Assembly: GCF_000956545.1 (NCBI RefSeq)
Contig: NZ_JYIT01000064.1
Coordinates: forward strand, 1 to 60,470
Length of the DNA: 60,470 nucleotides
Reading direction: 5' to 3'
From: Microbacterium azadirachtae
GTDB lineage: Bacteria > Actinomycetota > Actinomycetes > Actinomycetales > Microbacteriaceae
Made by a program: the position numbers and the translations under genes. Every line of letters begins with the position of its first letter. The stretch's first letter is position 1. Below the pieces are notes generated by a model. It searched no databases. It had not been told where the DNA came from and worked only from the letters and a program-made list of their open reading frames with translations. Below, piece by piece: positions 27,341 to 36,625 of this stretch.

Positions 27341-28158
27341 TGACCGAACTTCCTGATGGCGTGCGCCTGCAGAAGGTGCTCGCGAACGCGGGCGTCGCCT
27401 CGCGACGCGTGATCGAGCAGTACATCGTCGAAGGACGGATCCGGGTGAACGGATCCGTCGTGACGGAGCTGGGGACCCGGATCGACCCCGAGAAGGACCT
27501 CGTCGACGTCGACGGCACGGCGGTGCAGCTGGACACCGGCAAGCGCTACGTGATGCTCAACAAGCCCACCGGCGTGGTCTCGTCGATGAAGGACGAGAAG
27601 GGGCGCCCGGATCTGCGCCGCTTCACCCGGGAGTACGAGGAGCGCCTCTACAACGTCGGACGCCTGGACGCGGAGACCAGCGGCCTGCTCATCCTCACGA
27701 ACGACGGCGACCTCGCGCACGTGCTCGCGCACCCGTCGTTCGGCGTGACCAAGGTCTACATCGCGAAGGTCGACGGGCGGGTCACCCCGCAGACCATCGC
27801 GAAGCTCACACGCGGGATCGAACTCGAAGACGGCCCCATCGCCGCCGACAAGGCGCGCCTGCTGGACGCCTCGGCGGGCTCGGCAGCCGGAGGCGGATCC
27901 AGCCTCGTCGAGCTCACCCTGCACTCCGGACGCAACCGCATCGTGCGCCGGATGCTCGCCGCTGTCGGACATCCGGTCACGGAACTCGTGCGCCGCCAGT
28001 TCGGCCCGCTGCACCTGGGAACCCTCCCGGCGGGGAAGTCGCGCGAACTGACTAAAATCGAACTCGGCGCGCTTCTGACCCTGTCGCGCCAGGAATCCCC
28101 CGCGGGCGGCGCTTCAGATCCTACGAGCCCGCGCGGAGACGCACAGGAGAACGAGTGA
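27337..28158 (+). CDS. rluB: RluB/RsuA-type pseudouridine synthase
   Basis: 273 residues. An N-terminal S4 domain (GVRLQKVLANAGVASRRVIEQYI) is followed by the RsuA/RluB catalytic domain. The catalytic Asp is in NVGRLDAETSGLL, and GVVSSMKDEKGRPDL and LTLHSGRNRIVRRMLAAVGHPV are family motifs. It makes a pseudouridine in 23S rRNA (the RluB site is inferred from the gene order with scpAB). The C-terminal tail is disordered. It overlaps tyrA by 4 bases. Confidence 0.92.
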   Translation: MMTELPDGVRLQKVLANAGVASRRVIEQYIVEGRIRVNGSVVTELGTRIDPEKDLVDVDGTAVQLDTGKRYVMLNKPTGVVSSMKDEKGRPDLRRFTREYEERLYNVGRLDAETSGLLILTNDGDLAHVLAHPSFGVTKVYIAKVDGRVTPQTIAKLTRGIELEDGPIAADKARLLDASAGSAAGGGSSLVELTLHSGRNRIVRRMLAAVGHPVTELVRRQFGPLHLGTLPAGKSRELTKIELGALLTLSRQESPAGGASDPTSPRGDAQENE

Positions 28159-29276
28159 GCGACACGAGCAGGACGCCCCTCGAGCGTGCCGCGAGACTTT
28201 CCGGAACCGTCCGGATCGTCGGCGCGGGGCTGCTCGGCGCCAGCATCGGGCACGCGCTCACCGCGAAGGGCGTCGATGTCGCGCTCTCCGACACGTCGCC
28301 GGCGCAGCTGCGCCTGGCCATCGACTACGGAGCGGGTCGCGCAGCGCGGGACGACGACGCCCCCGCGCTCGTCGTCGTCGCCGTGCCGCCGGACGTCACG
28401 GCCGACGTGATCGAGGCCGAGCTGTCGCGCTACCCCGACGCCGTGGTGACGGATGTCGCGAGCGTCAAGCTCGAACCGCTGCGTGCGCTGCGCGAGCGCG
28501 GCGTCGATCTGACGCGCTACATCGGATCCCACCCGCTCGCCGGACGCGAGCGCGGGGGAGCGATCTCCGCACGCGCCGACATCTTCATCGGCCGCCCCTG
28601 GGTGGTGTGCCGCGACGAGGAGACGCGTCCTGCGGATCTCGCTCTCGTGGAAGGGCTCGCGCTCGATCTCGAGGCGATGCCGCTCGAGATGACCCCGGAG
28701 GAGCACGACCGTGCGGTGGCGCTCACCTCCCACGTGCCCCAGGTCGTCGCGAGCCTGCTCGCCGCGCGCCTCGCCGACGCCGAGGACGGCTCGCTCCGCC
28801 TCGCCGGACAGGGAGTGCGCGACACCACGCGCATCGCCGCGTCCGCGCCCGAGTTGTGGGTGCAGATCCTCGGGGCGAACGCCGCTCCCGTCGTTTCGGT
28901 GCTCGACGCGCTCGCCGCCGACCTCGCCGACGTCGCGGACGCGCTGCGCGATCCCGACCGGGCGGGCTCCCGGCGCACGGTCGCCGAGACCATCCGGCAC
29001 GGCAACGAGGGCGTCGAGCGACTGCCGGGCAAGCACGGCCAGAACCGCCGATTCGAGTCGTTCGTGGTCATGATCGACGACACCGCGGGCCAGCTCGGAC
29101 GCCTGTTCGGCGAGCTCGGCGAGCTCGAGGTCAACGTCGAGGACCTGCGCCTGGAGCACTCTCCCGGCGCGCAGTTCGGTCTCGCCGAGATCAGCGTCGC
29201 CCCGGCGGCGCTGCGCGGTGCGGTCGAGGGACTGGAGGCCAGGGGATGGCGGATTGCGAGCATGCCGGATGACTGA
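28155..29276 (+). CDS. tyrA: Prephenate dehydrogenase
   Basis: 373 residues from GTG 28155. The NAD(P)-binding [10 protein letters not shown] is at about 20-29. The prephenate-binding segment [15 protein letters not shown] and the later [18 protein letters not shown] follow. The C-terminal 75 residues look like an ACT-type regulatory domain, suggesting tyrosine feedback. It converts prephenate to 4-hydroxyphenylpyruvate in tyrosine synthesis. The gene lies between rluB and cmk as in other actinobacteria and overlaps cmk by 8 bases. Confidence 0.93.
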   Translation: MSDTSRTPLERAARLSGTVRIVGAGLLGASIGHALTAKGVDVALSDTSPAQLRLAIDYGAGRAARDDDAPALVVVAVPPDVTADVIEAELSRYPDAVVTDVASVKLEPLRALRERGVDLTRYIGSHPLAGRERGGAISARADIFIGRPWVVCRDEETRPADLALVEGLALDLEAMPLEMTPEEHDRAVALTSHVPQVVASLLAARLADAEDGSLRLAGQGVRDTTRIAASAPELWVQILGANAAPVVSVLDALAADLADVADALRDPDRAGSRRTVAETIRHGNEGVERLPGKHGQNRRFESFVVMIDDTAGQLGRLFGELGELEVNVEDLRLEHSPGAQFGLAEISVAPAALRGAVEGLEARGWRIASMPDD

Positions 29277-29991
29277 CTCGACCTCCAACTCGGGGACCTC
29301 GACGCCCTTCATCGTCGCGGTCGACGGACCCGCTGGATCCGGGAAGTCCAGCGTCTCCAAGGCCGTCGCGCGACGCCTCGGCTACGGCTTCCTCGACACG
29401 GGGGCCGCGTATCGCGCACTGGCCTGGCACGTTCTGGACCGTGGCGCGGACACCGCGGACGAGGACGCGGTGCTCGCGGCTGCCGCGGACTTCCCCTTCC
29501 GTCAGGGACTGGATCCCGATGACCGTCTCGTGCACGTCGGCGATGTGGACGTCACGACGGCGATCCGCGAGCCGCGGGTGTCGGGGGCGGTGAGCGGCGT
29601 CGCGCGCGTGCCCGCCGTCCGCGTGCAGGTGAACGACGCGTTCCGACGCATCGTGCGAGAGTCGGACTACCCCGCCGTGGTGGTGGAGGGGCGCGACATC
29701 ACGACCGTCGTCGCCCCCGACGCACCGGTGCGGATCCTGCTCACGGCGGCGCCCGAGGTGCGCGCCGCACGGCGGGCGGCGGAGCTCGATGCGGAGGACG
29801 CGGCCGCGGTCGCGGCGGCGCTGCATCGGCGCGACGCCAAGGACAGCGCGGTGGTGGACTTCCTCACCGCCGCAGAGGGCGTGGAGGTCGTGGATTCGAC
29901 CGACCTCGACTTCGACCAGACCATCGACGCCGTGATCGCGGTGATCGAGAGATGTGCGCCCGAGGCGCAGCGAGGAGCCGATCATGGCTGA
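29269..29991 (+). CDS. cmk: Cytidylate kinase
   Basis: 240 residues from ATG 29269 (the frame extends upstream into tyrA without need). The P-loop [14 protein letters not shown] is at about 18-31. [16 protein letters not shown] and [23 protein letters not shown] mark the CMP-binding and lid regions. It phosphorylates CMP and dCMP. It overlaps der by 8 bases. Confidence 0.95.
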   Translation: MTDSTSNSGTSTPFIVAVDGPAGSGKSSVSKAVARRLGYGFLDTGAAYRALAWHVLDRGADTADEDAVLAAAADFPFRQGLDPDDRLVHVGDVDVTTAIREPRVSGAVSGVARVPAVRVQVNDAFRRIVRESDYPAVVVEGRDITTVVAPDAPVRILLTAAPEVRAARRAAELDAEDAAAVAAALHRRDAKDSAVVDFLTAAEGVEVVDSTDLDFDQTIDAVIAVIERCAPEAQRGADHG

Positions 29992-31504
29992 CGAAGAGTA
30001 CGAAGGCGGCGAGGACCGCCTCGCCGAGAAGCTGGACGCGATGGACGAGGAGCTCGTCGAGTCGCGCGCCGCGACTCTGCGCGCCGGCCTCGAGGACTAC
30101 GAGCTGGACGACGAGGACGCCGAGCTGCTGGCCGGCCTCGTCGGTGGCGAGGACGGCATCGAGATCCTGCCGGCGCTGCCGGTGGTCGCGATCGTCGGCC
30201 GGCCCAACGTCGGCAAGTCCGCGCTGGTGAACCGCATCCTGGGCCGCCGCGAAGCAGTGGTGGAGGACACCCCGGGGGTGACCCGCGACCGCGTCACGTA
30301 CAAGGCCGAGTGGATGGACCGCCGCTTCACGCTGGTCGACACCGGCGGCTGGGAGCCGGACGCGAAGGGCATCGACCGCTCGGTCGCCGCGCAGGCTGAG
30401 GTCGCGATCGACCTCAGCGACGTCGTGCTCTTCGTCGTCGACGCGATGGTCGGGGCCACCTCGACCGACGAGCACGTCGTGAGGCTGCTGCGCAAGAGCG
30501 GCAAGCCGGTGTTCCTGGTCGCGAACAAGATCGACGACGCCCGGCAGGAGCCCGAGGCCGCAGCTCTGTGGAACCTCGGTCTCGGAGAGCCGTACCCGGT
30601 GTCCGCGATCCATGGTCGCGGAGTCGCGGACCTGCTCGACGCGATCATGGAGAAGCTCCCCGAGGTCTCCGCGGTGGCGAAGCAGGAGATCGGCGGACCT
30701 CGTCGCGTCGCGATCCTGGGGCGTCCGAACGTGGGCAAGTCGTCCCTCCTGAACAAGGCGGCGGGGGAGGAGCGCGTGGTCGTCAACGATCTCGCCGGCA
30801 CCACCCGCGACCCGGTGGACGAGATCGTCGAGCTCGGCGGCAAGATGTGGCGCTTCGTCGACACCGCCGGCATCCGCCGCCGCGTGCACCTGCAGCAGGG
30901 CGCGGACTTCTACGCGTCGCTGCGCACTTCGGCCGCGCTGGAGAAGGCCGAGGTCGCTGTGGTCGTGCTCGACGTGAGCCAGCCGATCAGCGTGCAGGAC
31001 CTCAACATCATCGACCTGGTGCTCGAATCGGGCCGGGCGCTCGTGCTGGCGTTCAACAAGTGGGACCGCCTGTTCGACGACGACATGGAGAACCAGGACC
31101 GCCGGCGGTACCTGGAGCGCGAGATCGAGCAGGACCTGGCGCACGTCGCCTGGGCGCCCCGCGTGAACATCTCGGCCAAGACGGGCCGTCACCTGGACAA
31201 GCTCGTGCCGGCGCTGGAGACCGCGCTGGAGAACTGGGACCGCCGCATCCCCACCGGCAAGTTCAACGCCTTCCTCACCGAGCTCGTGGCCGCCCACCCG
31301 CACCCGCTGCGCGGCGGCAAGCAGCCGCGGATCCTGTTCGGCACCCAGGCGTCGACGCGACCGCCGACATTCGTGCTGTTCACGACCGGCTTCCTGGACC
31401 CGGGCTACCGCCGGTTCATCCAGCGGCGCCTGCGCGAGCTGTACGACTTCGAGGGCACGCCCATCGTGATCAACATGCGGGTGCGCGAGCGCCGGCAGCG
31501 CTGA
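29984..31504 (+). CDS. der: Ribosome-assembly GTPase Der (EngA)
   Basis: 506 residues from ATG 29984, preceded by GAGGAG. There are two tandem GTPase domains. G1 boxes are [13 protein letters not shown] and [14 protein letters not shown]3 boxes are DTGGW and DTAGIRRR, and G4 boxes are NKIDD and NKWDR. A C-terminal KH-like domain runs to the end. An acidic N-terminal extension of about 65 residues precedes domain 1, as in other actinobacteria. Der acts in 50S subunit assembly. Confidence 0.97.
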   Translation: MADEEYEGGEDRLAEKLDAMDEELVESRAATLRAGLEDYELDDEDAELLAGLVGGEDGIEILPALPVVAIVGRPNVGKSALVNRILGRREAVVEDTPGVTRDRVTYKAEWMDRRFTLVDTGGWEPDAKGIDRSVAAQAEVAIDLSDVVLFVVDAMVGATSTDEHVVRLLRKSGKPVFLVANKIDDARQEPEAAALWNLGLGEPYPVSAIHGRGVADLLDAIMEKLPEVSAVAKQEIGGPRRVAILGRPNVGKSSLLNKAAGEERVVVNDLAGTTRDPVDEIVELGGKMWRFVDTAGIRRRVHLQQGADFYASLRTSAALEKAEVAVVVLDVSQPISVQDLNIIDLVLESGRALVLAFNKWDRLFDDDMENQDRRRYLEREIEQDLAHVAWAPRVNISAKTGRHLDKLVPALETALENWDRRIPTGKFNAFLTELVAAHPHPLRGGKQPRILFGTQASTRPPTFVLFTTGFLDPGYRRFIQRRLRELYDFEGTPIVINMRVRERRQR

Positions 31505-31510
31505 GGCACG

Positions 31511-31540
31511 CGGCCCGCGTCGCTCAGGCGATGCGGGCCG
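31511..31540. terminator. Bidirectional hairpin between der and the GNAT gene
   Basis: CGGCCCGC / GCGGGCCG form an 8-bp G+C stem around a 14-base loop. It sits between two convergent genes and overlaps the last codons of the GNAT. There is no T-run, so the termination claim is moderate. Confidence 0.5.
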
Positions 31541-31958
31541 GGCGCACCATCGCGGTGCGATCGGGTTCGGTGAACCCGTACTGCCGGTACAGGCCGTGGG
31601 CATCGCTCGTGAACAGTGTCCAGCGCATGTCCGCACCGGGACCGTCATCGATCATGAGCTGCATCAGGCGCTTGCCCAGACCGTGGCCGCGGTGCTCGTC
31701 GAGCACGTAGACGTCGGCGACGTAGGCGAAGCCGACACCATCCGAGACGGCGCGGGCGAAACCGACCTGCTCGCCGGTGTCGGTGCGGTACACGCCGACC
31801 ACCCGCCACGCGTTCGCGATCTGTGTCTCCACGTCGGCGCGGGTGCGCCACCGACCCCAGTACGCCTCGGTCGAGAGCCACTCCCACACCGCGTCGACCT
31901 GGATCCGCGTCGGGTCGTCGTCGAGTTCGTAGGCGTCGGATTCCTGGGCTGCGCTCAT
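31524..31958 (-). CDS. GNAT-family N-acetyltransferase
   Basis: 144 residues from the ATG at 31958; an upstream in-frame ATG at 31967 adds three residues. Acetyl-CoA binding motif A is VYVLDEHRGHGLGKRLMQLMI, and the C-terminal DAHGLYRQYGF is typical of small GNATs. The substrate is unknown. It is convergent with der and divergent from the NUDIX-NYN gene. No clear Shine-Dalgarno is visible. Confidence 0.87.
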   Translation of the reverse strand: MSAAQESDAYELDDDPTRIQVDAVWEWLSTEAYWGRWRTRADVETQIANAWRVVGVYRTDTGEQVGFARAVSDGVGFAYVADVYVLDEHRGHGLGKRLMQLMIDDGPGADMRWTLFTSDAHGLYRQYGFTEPDRTAMVRPARIA

Positions 31959-32072
31959 GTGCACCATTCTTGCAAGGGCCGGGGCGCCCGGCCGCCGCGA
32001 GCCGTCGGCGTCGTGTCTGCAACTTGCCGTCGCACTCGGCCACCGCTCGACGGCGTGTGAAAGGCTGGAAGA

Positions 32073-33050
32073 GTGACGATCGTTCCCCCCGCTCCCGGCG
32101 AACCCCGGCGCCCGTTCGGGCCGCTCGATTCGGGTGACGCCTGGGTGGTGTCGCCGACGGGAGAGCGCTACTGGGGGCGGTTCGGCGCGGCGGGTCTGCT
32201 CGCCTACGATCCCGACCGCGGAGTCCTGCTGCAGCACCGGGTCGCCTGGTCCCACCACGGCGGGACCTGGGCGCTCCCGGGCGGCGCGAAGCACGCCGAC
32301 GAGTCCGCGCGCGAGGGGGCGATCCGAGAGGCGCAGGAGGAGGCCGGTGTTCCCGACGGCGCCGTGCGGGCGCGGTTCGAGAGCGTGATGGAGCTCGGCA
32401 TCTGGAGCTACACGACCGTCGTCGCCGACGTGGTGGTGCCGTTCGAGCCGGTGATCAGCGATCCCGAGAGCCTTGCGCTCGAGTGGGTGCCCGTCGACGA
32501 GGTCGACGCCCGGCCGCTCCACCCCGGTTTCGCGTCGGCGTGGCCCGAGCTGCGTGCGCTGCTGACCGTACGCCCCGTCGTGGTGGTCGATGCGGCGAAC
32601 GTGGTCGGATCCGTTCCCGACGGCTGGTGGAAAGATCGCGCGGGCGCGACCGCGAGACTGCGCGACCGTCTCGACGTCTGGGCCCAGCGCGGGGTCGAGG
32701 CGTCGCGCGTCGCCCTCGACTCCACGCGCTGGCACCCGCGCGTGGTGCTGGTCACCGAGGGGGCGGCCAGGGACGTCGCCGATCCCGAGGATCGCGACGA
32801 CGTGGCGTGCGCCGTGGAGATCGTCCGGGCGCCGGCGGCGGGCGACGACAGCATCGTCGCGGTCGTGGCAGAGCACGTCGCGGCCGGGGACCGGGTGTTC
32901 GCGGTCACGAGCGATCGCGGCCTGACCGAACGGATCGAGGCGCTGCCGGGTGACGGAGACCCCGCCGAAGTGCGCCCCGTGCGGTGGCTGCTCGATCAGC
33001 TCGACCAGGTGCCCGTCGCGGAATCGTCGGTGCCGACCGCCGGGAACTGA
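32073..33050 (+). CDS. NUDIX hydrolase fused to a NYN/PIN-like nuclease domain
   Basis: 325 residues from GTG 32073, with an AAGGCT -10-like hexamer 6 bases before it. Residues about 30-165 form a NUDIX domain with the box GGAKHADESAREGAIREAQEEAG. Residues about 168-310 look like a YacP/NYN (PIN-like) domain: VVVVDAANVVGSVPDGWWKDRAG, then acidic residues in GDDSIVAVV and VTSDRGLTERIE. NYN domains are metal-dependent RNases; NUDIX enzymes remove nucleoside diphosphates. A fusion suggests linked RNA end-trimming and cleavage, but this is inference. It is divergent from the GNAT. Confidence 0.82.
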   Translation: MTIVPPAPGEPRRPFGPLDSGDAWVVSPTGERYWGRFGAAGLLAYDPDRGVLLQHRVAWSHHGGTWALPGGAKHADESAREGAIREAQEEAGVPDGAVRARFESVMELGIWSYTTVVADVVVPFEPVISDPESLALEWVPVDEVDARPLHPGFASAWPELRALLTVRPVVVVDAANVVGSVPDGWWKDRAGATARLRDRLDVWAQRGVEASRVALDSTRWHPRVVLVTEGAARDVADPEDRDDVACAVEIVRAPAAGDDSIVAVVAEHVAAGDRVFAVTSDRGLTERIEALPGDGDPAEVRPVRWLLDQLDQVPVAESSVPTAGN

Positions 33051-33088
33051 GCAAGTCGGCCGGCGTTCAGCCCGTCGGGTGAGCGCGG

Positions 33089-34447
33089 TCATGTGAACAT
33101 GACCCGTCGCGGCGGGTGGTCGTCATAGCTGCGGCCGAGTGGGCTGGTCCAGCGCACGGCGCCGTCGGGGAGCTGATGCGCCGTCCAGCGCAGGACCTCG
33201 TGCAGATCCGGATGCTTGAGCGGATGGTGGCTCGGACAGAAGTCCGCGAGGTTCGATGGCTCGGTCCGCCCGCCCTTCGCGTAGTCGTGGTTGTGGTCGA
33301 TCTCGCATCGCGTGACGGGGATCGGGCACCCGGGGAACCGGCAGCGCTGGTCCCGCGCCCGGAGGAGTCTTTTCATCGCCTCCGTCGGCGTGTAGCGGTC
33401 GACCGCGGTGATGACTCCCTCCGGGTCCAGGAACAACCGGTTCCACCCGGTAACGGTTCGTGCGAATTCCCGGGCGATGTCGGGAAGCAGCGGGCCGTGC
33501 CCGTCGAGCTCGGCGAGCCGCTCGTCCTCGCCGGTCAGCGTTGTCGCCGCAACGGTGACCTGCACCGTGGCGCGGATCGAGTCCGGGCCTGCGCCGAGCA
33601 CGTCCGAGGGATCGGCGGCGAGAAGCAGGTCGACGAGCGCGTCCGCCTCGAGCTGCGCTCCGGTGCGACCGCCTGTTGCGGGGAAGAGCTCGTCAGAGGC
33701 CGACCGTTCCTCGCGATCGGCGCCGTCAGGGATCATGGAAGCCGCATCGGGGGAAGGCGATGCCGAGGCCTTACCCGGAGCCCTGTCCCGCGATGTCCCG
33801 GTGATCGCTTTGGCGACACGGCGCAGCCGGTCCTTGATGGCGACCGCATACACCTCGGGCAGCACAGCCGTGAGCAGAGCCATGCCCTCGTCCAGGGGGC
33901 GTACGGTCACGCAGCGTTCGTCGAGGGCCCTGCGGTGCCGCTCGCTCAGCGATCCTCCCGCGATGACCGCGGCGATCTGCCGGGCGGTCACTCGGGTGCG
34001 CGTTGGGGAGTCCCGCTCCGCTACGGCGAGGCATGCCTGCTCGTAGGTCACGAACGCCGCCGCGTCGATGCGCCGATTGCGTACCGCATCGCGGACCGGA
34101 TCGGATGCCGACAGGATCGCCCGTACGTGCTGCACCGCGATCGTTCCGCGCCGCAGCGCGTCATGCACACCGGGGAAGTGCATCGACAGTGCCTCGGCAT
34201 CGGCGAACGCGCTCTCCACGGCGCCGGATCCGATGTGACCGGCTGCGGCGTACTCGGCGATCATCGAACGGCGCGCCATGTCTCGATGCACGGGGTGTTC
34301 CGCGACATCCTGATCGAACAGCGCCGCTCGTGTGGCGAGCAGATCCGCTGCCTCCGCCTCGAGGCGGGCGATCCGGGCCCGCTTCGCCACCCACGCGTCC
34401 AGCAGCACGGTGCGGTCTGCGACCGGTGGGCGAGTGTGTCGTGGCAT
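33089..34447 (-). CDS. DUF222 / HNH endonuclease domain protein (13E12-type)
   Basis: 452 residues. The N-terminal two-thirds is a DUF222 region (helical, with MARRSMIAEYAAAGH). The C-terminus has an HNH motif: CRFPGCPIPVTRCEIDHNHDYAKGG, then NLADFCPSHHPLKH. Multi-copy genes of this type are common in actinobacteria and their role is unclear. A GAAC-N4-GTTC palindrome at 34460-34471 lies 13 bases before the ATG. This matches the actinobacterial LexA box, so the gene is probably damage-inducible. Confidence 0.9.
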   Translation of the reverse strand: MPRHTRPPVADRTVLLDAWVAKRARIARLEAEAADLLATRAALFDQDVAEHPVHRDMARRSMIAEYAAAGHIGSGAVESAFADAEALSMHFPGVHDALRRGTIAVQHVRAILSASDPVRDAVRNRRIDAAAFVTYEQACLAVAERDSPTRTRVTARQIAAVIAGGSLSERHRRALDERCVTVRPLDEGMALLTAVLPEVYAVAIKDRLRRVAKAITGTSRDRAPGKASASPSPDAASMIPDGADREERSASDELFPATGGRTGAQLEADALVDLLLAADPSDVLGAGPDSIRATVQVTVAATTLTGEDERLAELDGHGPLLPDIAREFARTVTGWNRLFLDPEGVITAVDRYTPTEAMKRLLRARDQRCRFPGCPIPVTRCEIDHNHDYAKGGRTEPSNLADFCPSHHPLKHPDLHEVLRWTAHQLPDGAVRWTSPLGRSYDDHPPRRVMFT

Positions 34448-34459
34448 ACCGCAAGCTTA

Positions 34460-34471
34460 GAACATGCGTTC
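34460..34471. promoter_or_regulatory. Putative LexA (SOS) box upstream of the HNH gene
   Basis: GAACATGCGTTC has the GAAC-N4-GTTC form of actinobacterial SOS boxes, extended to TCGAACGCATGTTC on the gene strand. It lies 13-24 bases upstream of the start codon, where a repressor would block transcription. Confidence 0.6.
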
Positions 34472-34511
34472 GAAAGTGTGGGATGCCCTGTGGATAACTC
34501 GCCAGCCGTGG

Positions 34512-34895
34512 TCAGGGAGATTCGCGGCCGCGGAGACGATCGATGTCGCGCCGTTCCCGCTTGGTCGGCCGACCCGCCCCGCGGTCCCGCAGGCCTGCCG
34601 CGGCGACGGGGTCGCGTGGCGGCGTGCGGTCCTCGGCCGCGACGGCGGCCAACGGAGCGCCCACGCGCTTCACGAGCGTCTGCCGCACGATCAGGATGCG
34701 GTCGAAGCCGCTGATCCGGATCCGCAGCTCGTCGCCGATCTTCACGGTCTGCGCCGCCTTCACGCGGTCCCCGTTGAGGCGCACGTGTCCGGCACGGCAG
34801 GCGGTGGTCGCCGCGGAGCGGGTCTTGAACACGCGCACCGCCCACAGCCAGCTGTCGATGCGGACGGGGCCGTTCGCCCAGGGCTCGGCGTTCAT
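34512..34895 (-). CDS. S4-domain RNA-binding protein, Hsp15-like
   Basis: 127 residues from the ATG at 34895. The S4 domain covers about 10-75 (VRIDSWLWAVRVFKTRSAATTACRAGHVRLNG). A basic C-terminal tail ends in GRPTKRERRDIDRLR, as in Hsp15/RqcP relatives that bind the ribosome with nascent peptidyl-tRNA. It overlaps the following gene by 4 bases, with the membrane-protein gene upstream in transcription. Confidence 0.88.
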   Translation of the reverse strand: MNAEPWANGPVRIDSWLWAVRVFKTRSAATTACRAGHVRLNGDRVKAAQTVKIGDELRIRISGFDRILIVRQTLVKRVGAPLAAVAAEDRTPPRDPVAAAGLRDRGAGRPTKRERRDIDRLRGRESP

Positions 34896-35608
34896 GCGAT
34901 CGCCTCCCGGGTGCCGTCGGCGGCGGGGAGCCGGGTGTCGACGGCGTCCCCGCCGTGGCGGAGAGCGCGGAGAGCACCCGCCACGATCAGACCCTGGCCG
35001 ATCGTGTAGGTGACCATCACCGCGGGGCTGGTCCAGTCCGGCATGGCATCGGGGAGGAACAGCCGGAAGGCGAGGATCGTGTCGCTGGAGAGGAAGAAGG
35101 CGCCGCCCCACGCGATCATCGATCCGCAGCGTGCCGACGTCGCTGCAGTTCCGGCGAGCACGACGCCGTAGGCGCCGACGGCCGCGAGCAGCGACCCGGT
35201 GTGCGGCCCGAGCACCATGATCATCAGCAGCCACCAGAGCACGAAGACCACGGTCCACAGCGGGAGGCGTCGCACGCGCAGATGACGCAGGAAGAGCGCG
35301 ATGTAGGCGATGTGGGCGAGCCCGAAGAACCCCAGCATCAGCGGCAGCTCCGGGGCGAAGGGGAAGAACAGCCCGGCCTCGTCGCCGAGCCATGAGAAGA
35401 ACAGCGCCGCGAGCAGCAGCATCACGGCCGCGCGCGGGGCGAGGGTTTTCCACGCCAGCAGCACCGGCAGGGCGAGCAGCGGCATCAGCAGCGCCTTCGT
35501 GGGCGTCGTCAGCGGCCCGTGCATCGCGTTCGAGGCGACGTGGATCAGCGACATCCCCAAGTACGGGATGAACGGCCACAGGGCGCGAAGTCGGGTGCGG
35601 CTCTGCAT
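34892..35608 (-). CDS. YhhN family membrane protein (lysoplasmalogenase-like)
   Basis: 238 residues from the ATG at 35608. It has about eight membrane helices. Family features are the His-containing helix start (MSLIHVASNAMH), the D/E in FFSWLGDEAGLFF, and the later GSMIAWGGAFFLSSDTILAF. TMEM86/YhhN relatives hydrolyse the vinyl ether of lysoplasmalogens. Activity here is unproven. The promoter is probably leaderless (TACGAT 6 bases before the ATG). A longer N-terminus in the same frame (to 35659) is less likely. Confidence 0.85.
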   Translation of the reverse strand: MQSRTRLRALWPFIPYLGMSLIHVASNAMHGPLTTPTKALLMPLLALPVLLAWKTLAPRAAVMLLLAALFFSWLGDEAGLFFPFAPELPLMLGFFGLAHIAYIALFLRHLRVRRLPLWTVVFVLWWLLMIMVLGPHTGSLLAAVGAYGVVLAGTAATSARCGSMIAWGGAFFLSSDTILAFRLFLPDAMPDWTSPAVMVTYTIGQGLIVAGALRALRHGGDAVDTRLPAADGTREAIA

Positions 35609-35614
35609 CCCTCC

Positions 35615-35620
35615 ATCGTA
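35615..35620 (-). promoter_or_regulatory. Leaderless-type -10 box for the YhhN gene
   Basis: On the minus strand TACGAT lies 6 bases before the ATG at 35608, so transcription should begin at the start codon. This also fixes the start choice. Confidence 0.5.
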
Positions 35621-35666
35621 GGAGCGTGGTGCCTTGCGCTCGGACGGATCCGGATCCACGCGTCGG

Positions 35667-36251
35667 TCAGGAGGCGAGATCCAGAGCGACCAGCGGGCGC
35701 CCTGAGCGCAGTTCGCCGACGACCGAGAAGCCGGCGCCCACGAACGTGGACAGTGGTCCGTGGAACAGGTCGTTCGACGACACCTTCACCGCGGCGGTGT
35801 CGACCGGGTAGCCCTCGACGAGACGCGCGCCCGCATCGCGCGCGTACTCGACGGCGGCTGCGAGCAGTGCCGCGTTGAGCCCCTTGCCGCGATGGTCGCG
35901 CCGCACCGAGAAGCAGGTGACGGCCCAGACGCTGCCGTCCTCGAACGGCTCCTGCGTGGCCGCGGCGATCGCACGCGTGTACGCCAGACGCGCCTGCGCG
36001 GGGCGCGGACCGATGCGGATCCAGCCTGCGGCCTCGCCGTCGACGTACGCGACGATGCCCGGCGGGGGACCGTTCGTGATCTCGTCGCGCAGGATCTCGA
36101 CGCGCTGCTCCTTGGTCGTGGCGTTCCAGTCCTTGTTGCGCAGCAACGGCCAGACGCACTGGCAGGAGGCGCCGTCGCCTCCTCCGGTGAGGGCCCGCTG
36201 CACGTCATCCCACTCCGTGGGCGTCGCTGCCTTCGTCGTGATCGTGGTCAT
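35667..36251 (-). CDS. GNAT-family N-acetyltransferase
   Basis: 194 residues from the ATG at 36251. The motif A region is VWAVTCFSVRRDHRGKGLNAALLAAAVEYARDAGA (about 105-140 of the protein). The N-terminal GASCQCVWPLLRNKDWN is seen in a group of small-molecule GNATs of actinobacteria. Substrate unknown. It lies between the YhhN gene and the tRNA and is transcribed away from the tRNA. Confidence 0.85.
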   Translation of the reverse strand: MTTITTKAATPTEWDDVQRALTGGGDGASCQCVWPLLRNKDWNATTKEQRVEILRDEITNGPPPGIVAYVDGEAAGWIRIGPRPAQARLAYTRAIAAATQEPFEDGSVWAVTCFSVRRDHRGKGLNAALLAAAVEYARDAGARLVEGYPVDTAAVKVSSNDLFHGPLSTFVGAGFSVVGELRSGRPLVALDLAS

Positions 36252-36331
36252 GCCGTCGACCCTACGCGCGGCCGCCGACATCCGCGCCGCGCCCGGGACT
36301 GCACCGGTTCGCGGAGCCCCCGGGAGTCGGC

Positions 36332-36337
36332 TACGAT
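36332..36337 (+). promoter_or_regulatory. -10 box of the tRNA-Pro gene
   Basis: TACGAT, 34 bases before the tRNA, is a TANNNT -10. The expected transcript start is about 36344. No good -35 was found. Confidence 0.45.
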
Positions 36338-36371
36338 GGGGGAGTTGCCCGCGCTCCGGCGCGGTCGTCCA

Positions 36372-36445
<74 letters not shown>

Positions 36446-36449
36446 CCGC

Positions 36450-36485
36450 AAGCCCTGATGAGAAATTGCCTTCTCATCAGGGCTT
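36450..36485 (+). terminator. Intrinsic terminator after tRNA-Pro
   Basis: AAGCCCTGATGAGAA and TTCTCATCAGGGCTT form a 15-bp perfect stem with a 6-base loop, followed by TTGTTCTT. It ends the tRNA transcript. It can also act in the reverse direction for the integrase gene, since the left arm starts AAGCCC. Confidence 0.9.
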
Positions 36486-36538
36486 TTGTTCTTCCCGCGT
36501 AAGTGCGGGGCTGGGTGTTCCTCGCAGCTTAGCCAGCC

Positions 36539-36572
36539 TAGTGGGCCAAAAAGTGAAGATTTAGTGGGCCAA
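36539..36572. repeat. Direct repeats TAGTGGGCCAA, possible integrase arm sites
   Basis: TAGTGGGCCAA occurs at 36539-36549 and 36562-36572, 23 bases apart in the gap between the tRNA and the integrase. Two close direct repeats beside an attachment site are typical of arm-type binding sites for lambda-like integrases. The rest of the 36486-36625 gap shows only a small CCCGC/GCGGG hairpin (36494-36509). Confidence 0.45.
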
Positions 36573-36625
36573 TTTTCTGGCAGCACACTGCCCGCCTCGT
36601 TGCCGAGACGAGCGAGTGAACCAGT

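Noticed and set aside
31524..33092. 522-codon minus-strand frame covering the GNAT and the NUDIX-NYN gene
   Set aside because: Only its C-terminal 144 codons encode a recognisable GNAT; the rest is antisense to the NUDIX-NYN gene.
33088..33103. Palindrome GTCATGTGAACATGAC between the NUDIX-NYN and HNH genes
   Set aside because: A 7-bp arm overlapping the HNH stop codon, with no T-run and a random-looking context. It is too weak to call as terminator or operator.
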